From: Capsaspora owczarzaki ATCC 30864
Taxonomy: Eukaryota; Opisthokonta; Filasterea
Length of the DNA stretch: 64,000 bases
Assembly (NCBI RefSeq): GCF_000151315.2
Contig: NW_011887300.1
Span: 1,192,037 to 1,256,036, forward strand
Direction of reading: 5' to 3'
Below the pieces are notes generated by a model. That model was given only the letters and a program-made list of their open reading frames with translations, made no database searches and was not told where the DNA came from. The position numbers and the translations under genes are program-made. How positions within the stretch are numbered: position 1 is the stretch's first letter; every line of letters starts with the position of its first letter. Of this stretch, positions 18,615-29,500 are shown one piece after another.

Positions 18615-19308
18615 CCAAAAGGCGCGCAGCTATGAAAATAAACGCCATTGCCTTTGTATTTATTTATTTATTTATTTGTATTTTTTATTTTTCATGGATG
18701 TGTTTGTTTGTTTGTTTTGGTGGAAGCCTGCTTGATTTTGGTCCAGCCAAATGGCGCGTGTTGGGTCGTGCAGACAACAGCGACTGCACCGCCATCAGCT
18801 GGACACGCAGCCCTCGCTTGCAGCGGAGGCCGGCAGACGCATCAAACGTGCAAAGCGAACAGAAAGCGAAAGTCATGATAATGCATTTTTTTTTGTTTGT
18901 TGTGTTTTTTTTTTTCATTTGTTTGTTTGTTTGTTTTGTTCTTTCAAGCTGTTCCAAGAAGCCGAACGAGGCCGAATCAACACCAGACAGCGCCATTCGA
19001 AGCACACCATCGGACTGCGGGCGTCGAGGAGAAGGATGAGCAGCAAGTCGCAGGGGGGGGGGAAAGTAAAAAAAAAAAAAAAAAGATAAAGAACGATAAA
19101 AATAAAAAATAAATAAAAAAGCCAAAATAAATAAATAAATAAACAAATAAATATACGCATTACAAAAAAAAAAAAAAAAATAGACTGCCAATCAGAGCCC
19201 AAAATAAAATACGCAACGAAGCAGCAGCAGAATCCAAACATCCGTCATGAGCAGATACAGCGTGATGGACGGTAGAGTGGAAAGCGGAGAGCAGGCGAGC
19301 GCGTGTGT

Positions 19309-19355
<47 letters not shown>

Positions 19356-19965
19356 ACGGAAAAAGAAAAAAACGATCTTGAACTTCAAAACCCCCCTCCA
19401 TTATGAACCACAACAACAAACAAAGTCCAAACTGACAGGATGGAGAGCAAAGAGCAGCGAGCAACTTGCTGCTGACTGTCGCAAGTGCGGCGTCATTGCT
19501 GTGGGTTGAGGAAGAAAAGGAACCGATTGAAAAAACAAAAAAATCAAAAAAGCCGATCATCAGATTTGTTTTTGTTTTTGTGTTGAACTGATCAAGCAAA
19601 GTGTGTTTTAAATTAAAATCGTTATGGTCAGAGATCGTTCGACGAAGATGCGAGTCTTGGGTAGAATGATACAAACAATGATGGCTAAGCAATCGACTTC
19701 AAAGACAAGCGTGAACCGCGCTCCAAGCGTCATTGGCAGGCTCATCCACACCCGTCCATTTGACCATGTACCAGAGCTTTCCTTATCAAACAAGAAGGAT
19801 GTATTGAGAAGCAGGACAAGCTCCAAAGCAGGTGACGAGAATCACAACCAAGCAAGCAACTTGGTCTGCTTTCGAGTCTTGCGTAGAACACGGTTTTTTT
19901 TTTTGTTTCCAGCCTTGAATGGACTTGCGGTTTGCACCAAAAGATTAATATTCCACAGATTGGTG
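17674..19965. other. Gene-free 2.3-kb interval rich in homopolymers and short repeats
   Basis: No convincing gene is present. The interval holds A tracts at about 18255-18286, 18359-18384 and 18570-18612, TTTA repeats at 18655-18682, AAAT/AAAC repeats at 19120-19155, and (TTG)n at 19307-19355. Two GC-richer islands (about 18730-18870 and 18945-19050) are not open for long and could be non-coding leader exons of the forkhead gene. The right part, about 19600-19965, is the presumed 3' UTR of the LRR gene. Confidence 0.6.
19307..19355. repeat. TTG trinucleotide repeat
   Basis: About fifteen TTG units occur in intergenic DNA; the long Leu or Asn/Gln frames over it are artefacts. Confidence 0.9.
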
Positions 19966-22006
19966 CTAGATGTATGCAAGAGTAAGCGATTCGATGCCAA
20001 CCTGCATACCATAGACGCTGGGTTGAAGCAAAACCTCCCAGCCCTCGCGCAGTTGTTCAAAGATAGGATGGCTGCCTGGCCTGAGCAACACGAGGCCAAT
20101 GCTTGAATCGATGCGAGTTGGTTTCACAGCACACTGGTATCGAGCAACACCTCGCCCATCTCGAACGCTCAATTCAAAACAAACGCCAAGTGTGGTGTCG
20201 GGGAATTGCATCTCACGAATCACTTGAATCGCTTTCATACGAATCGGGCTTCCAGTGACATCCCGAGGCACTGTAACGCTCAGAGGTGGGTGGTTCTTGT
20301 CTTCGAAAAATTCATTTCCTCTGGTGTGCTGCACGCCTTGCCAGTAGTGCGCGTCCTCCATAATAATATCGGCAATCTCGGCTGGAAGTGCTGGAAGCGA
20401 TGCGGATTGATTCTCCAGCTCCAACCCGCTAGTCAGCAAACAGAATACGGTCTGCAGGTCTTCAGCAGTTGCCACTCGCGGAAGCCAGGAGAAAACAAGA
20501 GGGTTGATCTGCAGTTCGGAACTAAGCAACGAGCAAGCAAGATACAGAAGCAATCAGCCGGATCACTGACACGAGGAAGTTTGCATGGCCATCAACGGCT
20601 TCGGTTGGCAAGGACAACTTACAAAAGTTCTCTAAAACCGTTGACTTTGCGTGCCTCATCAAGCGCTTGACTCCCACGATTGCCAATGCAATTCCATCTT
20701 AAACTATCGCTCATAGGGTGAGCAGATGACAAATTGGCAAGCTCTTGCTCCATGTTCTCCGCGCATCGCCACTTACCTGAGCTCGATCAGCATCTTGTTC
20801 ACTTTGAGTGTTTCAGCAATCGCCTGTGCTCCAGCATCGCCAATCCGATTCTTGTCCAGACTGTCCCCTCGACCAGTTAGTACTCGGAATGACCTCTACT
20901 GGATCACTTCCTCACATGCATCAGTCAAAGTGAGAGATGGCTTACTTGAGACGCCACAATGTCTTGTTCACTTTGAGTGCCTCAGCAATCGCCTGCGCTC
21001 CAGCGTCGCCAATCTGATTTTCATGCAAACTGTTGTTTTGATTCCATTAGTGAGCCACTCTGAATGTTCTGCCGGCGCCTCTCGCTCACAAACATCAGTC
21101 AAAGTGAAATGACTTACAAGAGCTGAATCAGTCCCCTGTTGACTTTGAGTGCCTCAGCAATCGCCTGCGCTCCTGCGGCGCCAATCTGATTCGCGTTCAG
21201 TCTGTCCGTCCTCTCCGTCCGTGAGAATTCTAAAACGCCTTCTGCTAAATCACCCACTCACATATGCATCAGTCAAAGTGATATGCCTTACCCGAGATAA
21301 ATCAGCGTGTCGTTCACTTCGAGCGCCTCAGCAATCGCAAGCGCTCCAGCATAGCCAATCTGATTCTGATGCAGCCTGTCCACATCCCCCTCCATCAGTG
21401 AGCACTCTGCTGGATCACCCACTCACATATGCATCAGTCAACGTGAGATGACTTACATGAGCGTAGTCAGCGGCGTGTTCACTTTGAGTGCCTCGGCAAT
21501 TGCTCGCGCTCCACCTTCGCCAATCTGATTCGTTTCCAGCCTGTCCGTCCTCTCATCAGTGAGCACTCTGCTGAATCGCCCACTCATACGCGCCATTCAA
21601 AAAGTGAAAAATGCCTTACTCGAGAATCAGCAGCGTCGACACTTTGAGTGCCTCGGCAACCGCCTCCGCTCCAGCATCGTCAATCTGCTGCTTGTTCAGA
21701 CTGTTCTCCATTTCACCGCAAATTTCCCAAATCACTTTGCCCGTTTTTTTTTTTCCTTTTCTTACAAGAGACGTTCACGCGTCTTCCAGACTTTGTTGAA
21801 CAGCCCGCGCTGTGTCTTGGTCATGTTCTGATACAACAGCAGGAGTTGAGATCAAAACAAACAACAGGTCACAATGGGTTTTTTTTTTTTTTTTTTTTTT
21901 TTTCCCTTTTCCTTTACCTGAACGATCGCCTCCACGGCGGCTGGGGAGAGCTCGCTGGCGGCACTGCTAGAGGCTGCGGAAGACGCGTCGGCAGCATCGC
22001 TCGCAG

Positions 22007-22050
<44 letters not shown>

Positions 22051-22163
22051 ACTGCTAATGCGACTACTACTTCCCGTGCTCGCTGCTCTCGGACTTGCCT
22101 TGCTGTGTTTTCGCGACGAATATACTCCCACAGGGTCAGCCTTCTCTTTTTGCCCCGTACCAT
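19966..22163 (-). CDS. LRR protein with unknown C-terminal domain
   Basis: Ten exons close in frame: 21918-22163, 21766-21827, 21620-21700, then 84-nt exons 21457-21540, 21292-21375, 21118-21201, 20946-21029, 20777-20860, then 20623-20703 and 19966-20521, giving 481 aa. Residues 1-82 are basic (MVRGKKRRLTLWEYIRRENT) followed by a polyalanine run. Residues 83-103 (MTKTQRGLFNKVWKTRERL) resemble the N-terminal motif of the LRR-kinase-RING proteins in this window. Seven LRRs of the ribonuclease-inhibitor/NLRC3 kind follow, one per exon (NQIG..GA.AIAEALKVN). The last 185 residues (LPAEIADIIMEDAHYWQGV ... RDVTGSP..MKAIQVIREMQF) form a domain I cannot name; LPAEIADIIM recalls an F-box start, but this is weak. 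No kinase or RING is present. Function unknown; no signal peptide or membrane segment is seen. Confidence 0.85.
22009..22050. repeat. GCT/CTG trinucleotide run encoding polyalanine
   Basis: About 14 units in exon 1 of the LRR gene encode an uninterrupted Ala tract on the minus strand. Confidence 0.85.
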
Positions 22164-22691
22164 TTTGAAGAAAGAAAAAAAATGACTGGGACGAGTGACA
22201 AAACGGGACAAAGTGGACAACAAATGAGGCGATGAGGAGTGGACGTGGAATGAGTTCGAGGTGGGGACCGAGGGGAACAACGCATGTTGCTTGAATCTGA
22301 AACAGAATGAAAGCAGAACCAAAGGCCGGCACTCAGACAGCTGCTCCACACCCGTTACACTGATGGACAGAATGAACTTACTGCAGCTTCGTTCAGTACG
22401 GCTGTGCAATGCATTCACAAAACGCTTCTTTCTTGCTTTGGTTTTGTTGTGTGACTCGATTTTTTGTTTTTAATAAAAAAAAGAAAAGAAAAAAAAACCA
22501 GCAGACTCAGAAAGAGACAAAACCGCACACACGCACACACACACACACACAAGAAAGCCAAACGATCAAAAGCAAACAAACCAAAAAACAAAACACAGCA
22601 TGTCACCGAGCTGAAATCATACCCCATTCGGAATAGGGGACCAAATAACATCAGCCAAGGCTTTAGTTTTTTTCTTTTACTTGATGTTCGC
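22164..22691. other. Intergenic interval, promoter of LRR gene and 3' flank of septin
   Basis: This 528-bp stretch has A-rich runs and a CA repeat near 22528-22550. No gene is supported. Confidence 0.6.
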
Positions 22692-25089
22692 TTAGATTGA
22701 GCTGTCAGCAACAGAGTTGCCGCCAACCTTCACGACGGCCTTGGGAGCGGCAGCCTGTGCGGGGGCAGCAGCAGGTGCAGGTGCGCCACCACGCAGCTTG
22801 GCAGCACGGAACTTCTCATAGTGAGTGAAGTGGGTGACATCGATCAAGTCTTGCATGTGGGTTCTGAAGGCCAAAGATAAAAGAGAAACAAAAGGTGAGC
22901 CACATTTCCTTTTTCTGGACTTTTTCCATCTTGAACAACTCCCCCCCCACTTACCGGATGAGCATGTCGCGGAGGTTGGAGAACTCGCAGTGATCCTTGT
23001 TCTCGACCTCGATAAAGCCCCACTTGGTCTTGCGGCCAAGAACGCCCTGGCCGTTGACAATGACCTCCTTGTCGCTGCCAATGACGGCGAACGGCAAGAG
23101 CTCGCTGAGCTTGGAGTTGATAGCCTTGTCCTCCTCGTCGTCGTCCTCGTTCACGTTGGGGTAAACGTTGATGGCGTGCTGGTCGAGGTCCTCAACAATG
23201 CGCTCCTTGAAGGCGGCACGCTCCTCAAGAGTAAGCGTGTCAGCCTTGGCAATGACGGGGATGATGTTGACCGACTTGTCGAGTTTCTGCAGAAAAAAAA
23301 ACCACAACGAAAAACAGCAGGTTACAACCATGAAAATGAGAATTGAAACATACATTCTCAGACAGACGCTTCCCTTGCAAGCCACGACACCCCTCCCCCG
23401 CCATAACCAGCAGCAACGCTCACCTTCATGAACTCAATGTCGATGGGCTTGAGCGAATGGCCGGTGGGGGCAATGAAATAAATGCAGGCGTGGATGCGCG
23501 AGTCAACGGGGGCAATGTTGCGGACGACGGCGCTCTCGTCGGCAAAGTACTTTTCGTTGAGCTTGTTGATGTGATCGAGGATGGGCTGCCACGAGCCGTC
23601 GTTGTTGATGTGATCGCCGAATCCGGGGGTGTCCGAGACAGTCAGACGAAGGCGGACGTTCTTCTCCTCAATGACGTGCGAGACAGAGTGGATTTCCACC
23701 GTCTTGGGGATCTTGGCGTCCTCAGCACCGGCAAGGGTCGAGCGGGCAATCTTGCTTCGGAAGAGCGTGTTGACGAGGGTCGACTTGCCGAGGCCAGACT
23801 CGCCGACAACCATCAGGTTGAACTGGAAACCACGCTTCATGGCCTTGCGGTTTTGTTGCTGTTGGAGCTGGTCAAAACCAACATAGCCGCCAAGCGCAGT
23901 GCGCAACTTGCCCCAGTTGGTCGATCGTGACAGGTGATCGGCCATCATGGCCTTGAACTCGTCAAGCGAGATGCTGCCGCTTCGGTCAGAGTCAGCCTTG
24001 GCGAGCATCTCGTCCACCTCTGCATCGGTCACCTTGCGGTCGAGGAGCTTCTGGACGGCAGTGCCGAGCTCGTCGCGGTCAATGCTGCCGCTGTGGTCGG
24101 TGTCGATCGAGTTGAAGGCTTGCTCGATGGCTGCGAAGAAGAAGAAGAATCAACAGTGAGTCAGAGCGCAAAACGAACAAAGGACATCCAATCCAAACCA
24201 ACTCAACACGGTCCAGCCGTGTTTTTTTTTTTGGTTGTTGCTGTTCTTCGATTGCTTGTTTCAAACTGCAGTGATCCATTCAAACAGCTAGGAAACCAGA
24301 GCAAAGAGAGCGATCGAAAACGAAACGAATGCTGTTCCAATCAAAACGCGCTTTCGAGCTCTTGTTTGTTGTTTTTCTTCGCTTCTTCCAAAACCAAACC
24401 GAGTCTCCAACAATCTTCACAGAACAGAATCTTCAAATGTCGACTTCAACAAACGATTCACTTGCAAAAAAAAAAAGCAGAAAAAAAGAAAAAAAAAAAA
24501 AAAAGAGAAGAAAACCAAAAAAGTGGAAAAAAGAAAAAAAAAACCGTTTGTTTGATTTTTTCCATGGATTTTTGGTTTTTGATTTTTCAGTTTTGTATGG
24601 TTTTTGCATTAGAAATTGACAAAAAAAAAAAAAAAAAAAACAGCGATCTTTTCATTTTTTTCCTTCGTTGTTTTTGTTTGTGATCGTTTTTCGAACAAGG
24701 CAGCGGTTTTCGCGATTGTTGACGCTGAAATGCAACGAATGCAAGACGAAGCTTGTCTTCGATGACGAAAGTCAGCCTTTTGAAACGAGAAAAATCAGCG
24801 AAAAAGCAAAAAAAAAAAAAAACCCAAAAAAAAAAAAAAAACCGGAACGCAAACAAACGAGAATGTTAAAGAAAAAGACCGCAAAAATAATAAAAATAAT
24901 AATAATAAAAAGAAAGAAATAAATCATGTTGGATGTTTTTGATTGTTGAAGGCAACGTCGGCTGCTGTTGTTGGGAACGCGAGTGCGACGCGATCAGACG
25001 CGATCAGACGCGACGTAAAGGAAAACGCAGGAGATGGACAAAAAGACTGAGCGACGACACGAAACAAAAAAAGCGAGATCGAACGAACG

Positions 25090-25124
<35 letters not shown>

Positions 25125-25621
25125 AAGGATTCAAAAAAAAAAAAAAACACTCCAGAAAAGCCATCGAACAAAGCAGCAAAGGTTTGAGGAAGAAGAGGAA
25201 GAAGATGAAAGTTGAAGCGGACAAGTTGAAGCGGAGATCCATCGACGAGCAAAGAGAAGGCTGCGAAAAAGCATTGGCGGCAGTGGGAGGGCAGTGGATT
25301 CAAGGGGGGGGGGATTTTGGGATTGATTTCGACGGCCCTGCTTCGGCTTTGGTTGATGGATGGATGGATCAGGCTGAAGTGGGAACTTGCTTACCCTTCT
25401 CCTGCTGCGAGGTGAACTGTTGAGAGGGACAAACGGGACAGAGGGAAAAGGGAAGGGGAGCGGGGGGGGGTGAGCAGGATGAGGGCGATCGCAGAAGGAT
25501 GAAGAAGAAGAAGAAGGAAAAAAAAAAAAAAAAAAAAAGGGATACAAACCAAAGCAAAATCAGTGAGAAGCAGCGTAAGGAAAATCAAAAGAGAAAGCGA
25601 GTAACTTACTTGAACAACCAT
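22692..25621 (-). CDS. Septin GTPase with two N-terminal EF-hands
   Basis: Five exons (25610-25621, 25395-25416, 23424-24130, 22955-23286, 22692-22863) encode 414 aa. The first two exons are tiny (12 and 22 nt) but phases fit: MVVQ + FTSQQEK + AIEQAFNS. Residues 21-32 (DTDHSGSIDRDE) and 58-69 (DSDRSGSISLDE) are two complete EF-hand calcium loops. A septin GTPase domain follows: P-loop GESGLGKST at 121-129, switch DTPGFGD, G4 motif AKAD, and the septin unique element (CEFSNLRDMLIRTHMQDL). The C-terminus is Ala/Pro-rich and lacks the usual coiled coil. Septins form filaments at cortex and division sites; here assembly might respond to calcium (inference). The 1264-nt intron 2 (24131-25394) is full of A tracts. 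Confidence is high for the septin and for the junction, since both EF-hands and the GTPase share exon 3. Confidence 0.92.
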
Positions 25622-26584
25622 TGTGTATCAAGAAATTTGCCTGAAAAAATAAAAATAAAAAAAGACTGATTTTTTTGTCAGTTTTGTTGTTTGGTTTCGA
25701 GTTAGTTTGACGATTGAAACTTGGAATAGAAGTCTGGAATCACTGACGAAAAGTATGCTAGAATGAATGTAGGATCAATCGTATCCCGTAGAATGAAACC
25801 AAAAAAAGAGGGGGCGGGGGTAAGAACTCATTTTCGCTCGCTCGCCTTTTCCCTGCTGCCATCATCTTGAACGCTCCACTCGAGCGAGCCAGCAATTACT
25901 CTGTTGATCTAGCTCGAGACCCTGGTACATCTGCGCAAGAATTCCGTACGCTTCTCAACCAAGAAATCGCTCTCACCATACTGAGCAAAAATGCCTCGGT
26001 TGACGCGCATCATCTGGAGACATTCAAGCGTGTCCTTGAAGCAAACGCTATTCCTTACGAGACATGGGACCTTTCACAGAGGATCAGCAACTGGCATGCA
26101 GACTTTCCAACGCGTTGCACGTACGAGCAGTATGTTGATATTTGGCGCGCGCTCACGATCACCGACCACCGTGGCGACCGCCAATTGAGCGCCTTGGACC
26201 CTCAGGAGCATCTCCTCTCAATGGTTTCAATTGGTCTGAAGGTCTAGGACGGGCACCTGAAGGCTCCTCCGAAGCGGGGATGAATGGAAACCGATTTCAT
26301 GGGTTGATGATTTCTGGAAGACTTTGCTTCTGTTGATGAATCCGGAAGAGTTTGCTTGCTGTCTGCTTGTCCTAACTGCTGGTTGCTTGTTCCTGTCTGC
26401 TTCCTGCTTGTTCCTGTCTGTTTCCTAGTATTTGTGCCTGCAGTGCTTCTTCCATTGAGTTTTGCAGCGACTTATCCCGCACGTGTTCTCGCTCAGTGAG
26501 TGATCACAACAGCACACAATGCTTCAAAATGAATACAGCACGAAAAACCCTTTTCCCCAAATGCAGGTCACTCTCACTTCATTG
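25622..26584. other. Intergenic interval between septin and ligase genes
   Basis: This 963-bp interval serves two divergent starts. It contains one coding-like open stretch (25867-26247, listed separately) and, near 26380-26430, imperfect repeats of TTGTTCCTGTCTGCTTCC. No other gene is seen. Confidence 0.6.
25867..26247 (+). CDS. Open reading frame without ATG, possible exon or gene remnant
   Basis: 126 codons are open in a frame whose composition looks coding (LNQEIALTILSKNASVDAHH, RCTYEQYVDIWRALTITDHR). There is no ATG near its beginning, and no family is recognised. It may be an exon of an unplaced gene with an upstream start, or a remnant. It sits between the septin start and the ligase start, so if real it would be a small gene inside their shared promoter. 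Confidence 0.3.
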   Translation: MNAPLERASNYSVDLARDPGTSAQEFRTLLNQEIALTILSKNASVDAHHLETFKRVLEANAIPYETWDLSQRISNWHADFPTRCTYEQYVDIWRALTITDHRGDRQLSALDPQEHLLSMVSIGLKV

Positions 26585-29500
26585 ATGGCTCAGCGCGGCA
26601 TTGCGTACGGTTTTGCAATGCAAATCCCACTCAATCATCCTTGACTCGCATCTCTCCAAACCCTCAACCCTCCATCGTCCAATGCTCATCAAACAAACCA
26701 TATCTTTTGTCGAATCCGACCCATTTTGACTGCTTCCCCCCTTCCCCCTCCCTCGAAATTCACCCTCAATGCAACATGTATGAAATAACGCGGGAAAACT
26801 CAAAATTTGGCGGGAAAACTTCTTGTTCGTTTTTTTTTTGTTTGCAGATCGTTCTTCAAGCGACCCGCTGGCGCCCCCGCGGCACCCGAGCCGGCTCCAG
26901 CTCCAGCTCCTAAAATACAGCAGGCTAGCAAGAATCCAGCGCCGGTCAAGGCGGTCGTCCAGCCAAAGCGGATGCGGCTGATCACAGACGACGAGAGCGA
27001 TGACGAGGACCAGACCTCCACGCTTGCGGAGGCTGCGCTTGAGGCGAGCGATGCGCAAGACCGTGCTGCTGCTGATGCTGCCGCTGCTGCTTCGGCTGCT
27101 TCGGCAGCGCCTGAGGTGCTTGGACGCGGTCGGTCGACCCGAGCCACACGCCGCCGAGCCGTTTCAGACGACGAGGAGGAAGATCAAGCAGCCGCTCCCG
27201 TCAAGCCCACCGCTGCCCCAGCGCTTGCCCAAAGCAGCGTGCTTCACGACGACGCCGAGCAGACCCCGGCCACTGAGCACGACAGCTCAACGCCAATGGA
27301 AGTCGAAGAACCCAAGGCCTTGCCTGCAAGTCCCGCCAAGCCGGCATCGTCGACCGGCTTTGCAGTCGCTGCATCAAAGTCCAACAAGGCGCAGAGCATG
27401 ATGGAGTTTCTGGGAAAGAAGCCAGCGCCGGCTGCAGCTGCGGCCAAGTCGTCGTCGAGCAAGGACAAATCGACCAAATCAGCCCCTGCGACCAAACTCT
27501 CAGCAGCTCCGAACAGCCATGCATCAAAGTCGACCACTGCTGAAGCCAGTGCGGCAACCGCTATGGACACGAGTGATGCAGCTGCCCCAGCGTCATCGCC
27601 ACGTAAAGACAACCCGTCAGCCGCGACGGTCGCCGCCGCCGACGAAGACCAAGCCGCCGAGTCCCTGCTCGACATGGACGCGCAAGACATGAGTCAAGAC
27701 GCTGCAGACCCTGTTCCTCAAGAGCTGCCCAAGCCAACGTCGTTCCTGTTTGGTGGCAAGCAGGCCGCCAAAGAGGTTGTCATCAATTACACTCCCGACG
27801 CTCCTGGGTACCATCCCATCAAGGATGCCTTCTGGAAGCAGGATGAGCTGTGAGGATGTCGATGATGTCGATGTTGTATCATCGTTGCCGGTGCTTACTT
27901 TTATATTCCTTGATGTTGTCATCAGAGTTCCGTACGCCGCGTTGGCGAAGACGTTTGAAGCGATCGGATCCACCACAAAGCGGTATGTCTATGACAGATG
28001 AATGTGCCTCATGCGCCTGAATTCGTGTGAAAAAGCAGCAGCGGTCTTATTGTTCCCATGCTTTGACAGCCTTAAAATCATTGAAACGTTGGCCAACTTT
28101 TTCCGATCTGTTATTATTCTCTCACCGAATGACCTCGTTCGATGCGTTTACATGTGCACCAACCGAGTAAGTCACCAATGACGCTCCCTTTGCTCTCAGG
28201 CCCGCGACGACCTTTTTTTTTTTTTTTTTTTTTTTTTTGACTCGTGCTTTGCTGTTGTGCAGATTGCTCCTCCCTATGAAGGCTTGGAACTCGGCATTGG
28301 CGAATCTCTTCTCATGAAGGCCATCGCTGACGCCACTGGCCGTGATATGCGCCGCATCAAAGCTGACGCAGAAGCGAAGGGCGATCTCGGCATTGTCGCG
28401 AAAGAGTCGCGCAGCAGCCAAAAGACCATGTTTGCGCACAAAACTCTGACTGTGGAAGCCGTGTTTAAGAATCTGCGAGAAATCGCCTCCATGACCGGTC
28501 ACAGTGTCATGTCCAAAAAGATTGTCAAGATCAAGGCCATGCTTGTTGCTTGCAAGGAGTCAGAGTCCATGTTCCTCATTCGTTCGCTCGCTGGCAAGCT
28601 TCGCATCGGACTGGCCGAGCAGTCTGTTCTGGCGGCGCTTGCCCGTGCGATTCTTCTCACCCCACCGCGCATCAATCCCGCGAAAGCTCAGGTCGTGGAT
28701 GCTAGCAAATCCATGAGCGAGGCCGACCTCGCAGCAGAGCTGGAGCGCGCCACCTTGGCCGTCAAAACTGTCTACTGGTAAGTCCACTGGTTTGTTTGGG
28801 AGTTTGCGAACGTAATTGTCTGCGTGTTGCCCCCCGCTCTTCGTCTCTGTTCTCACCATTGCGCGTTTCACCCCGTTTTGCAGCGAACTGCCAAATTACG
28901 ATGTCATCATCCCAACGCTGCTTGAAGTTGGCTTGGAGGAGTTGCAAGTCCGATGCACGCTGACACCTGGTATGTGTCCATGTGCCCTTTGTTCGGTTTT
29001 CGGCTGCTGTCACTGATTTCTTCTCGCGTGCGTTGTCCTTGTTTAGGCATCCCACTGAAGCCGATGCTCGCCCATCCCACGAAGGGTGTGTCTGAAGTTC
29101 TCAAACGCTTCGAAGGCATGACGTTTACTTGCGAGTACAAGTACGACGGCGAGCGCGCACAGGCAAGGCTATTTTTTTTTTTTGCTTAAACCTGGATGTG
29201 TGGATGTGTCGCGCAACGCTCTCACTTGCGCCTGCGCCAACAGATTCACATGAAGGAAGACCGCGTCGTCAACATCTACAGTCGCAATTCGGAAAACAAT
29301 ACTTCCAAATATCCCGACATTATTGAGCGCATTCCCAAGGTGAGCGATTGCCTTGTTTCTGTCCTCGGTCTCAACTCCGCTCACCAATCTGGGCTGTTTG
29401 AATACTCCAGTCTCTCAAGGACACTGTCAAGTCGTACATTCTCGACTGCGAGAGTGTGGCCTGGGACACTGAAAAGAAGCAGATTCTGCCCTTCCAAGTC

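Noticed and set aside
17674-25400. Transposons, LTR elements or CRISPR-like arrays in the repeat-rich parts
   Set aside because: No transposase, reverse transcriptase, integrase or terminal repeats were seen; repeats are homopolymers, microsatellites or LRR exons.
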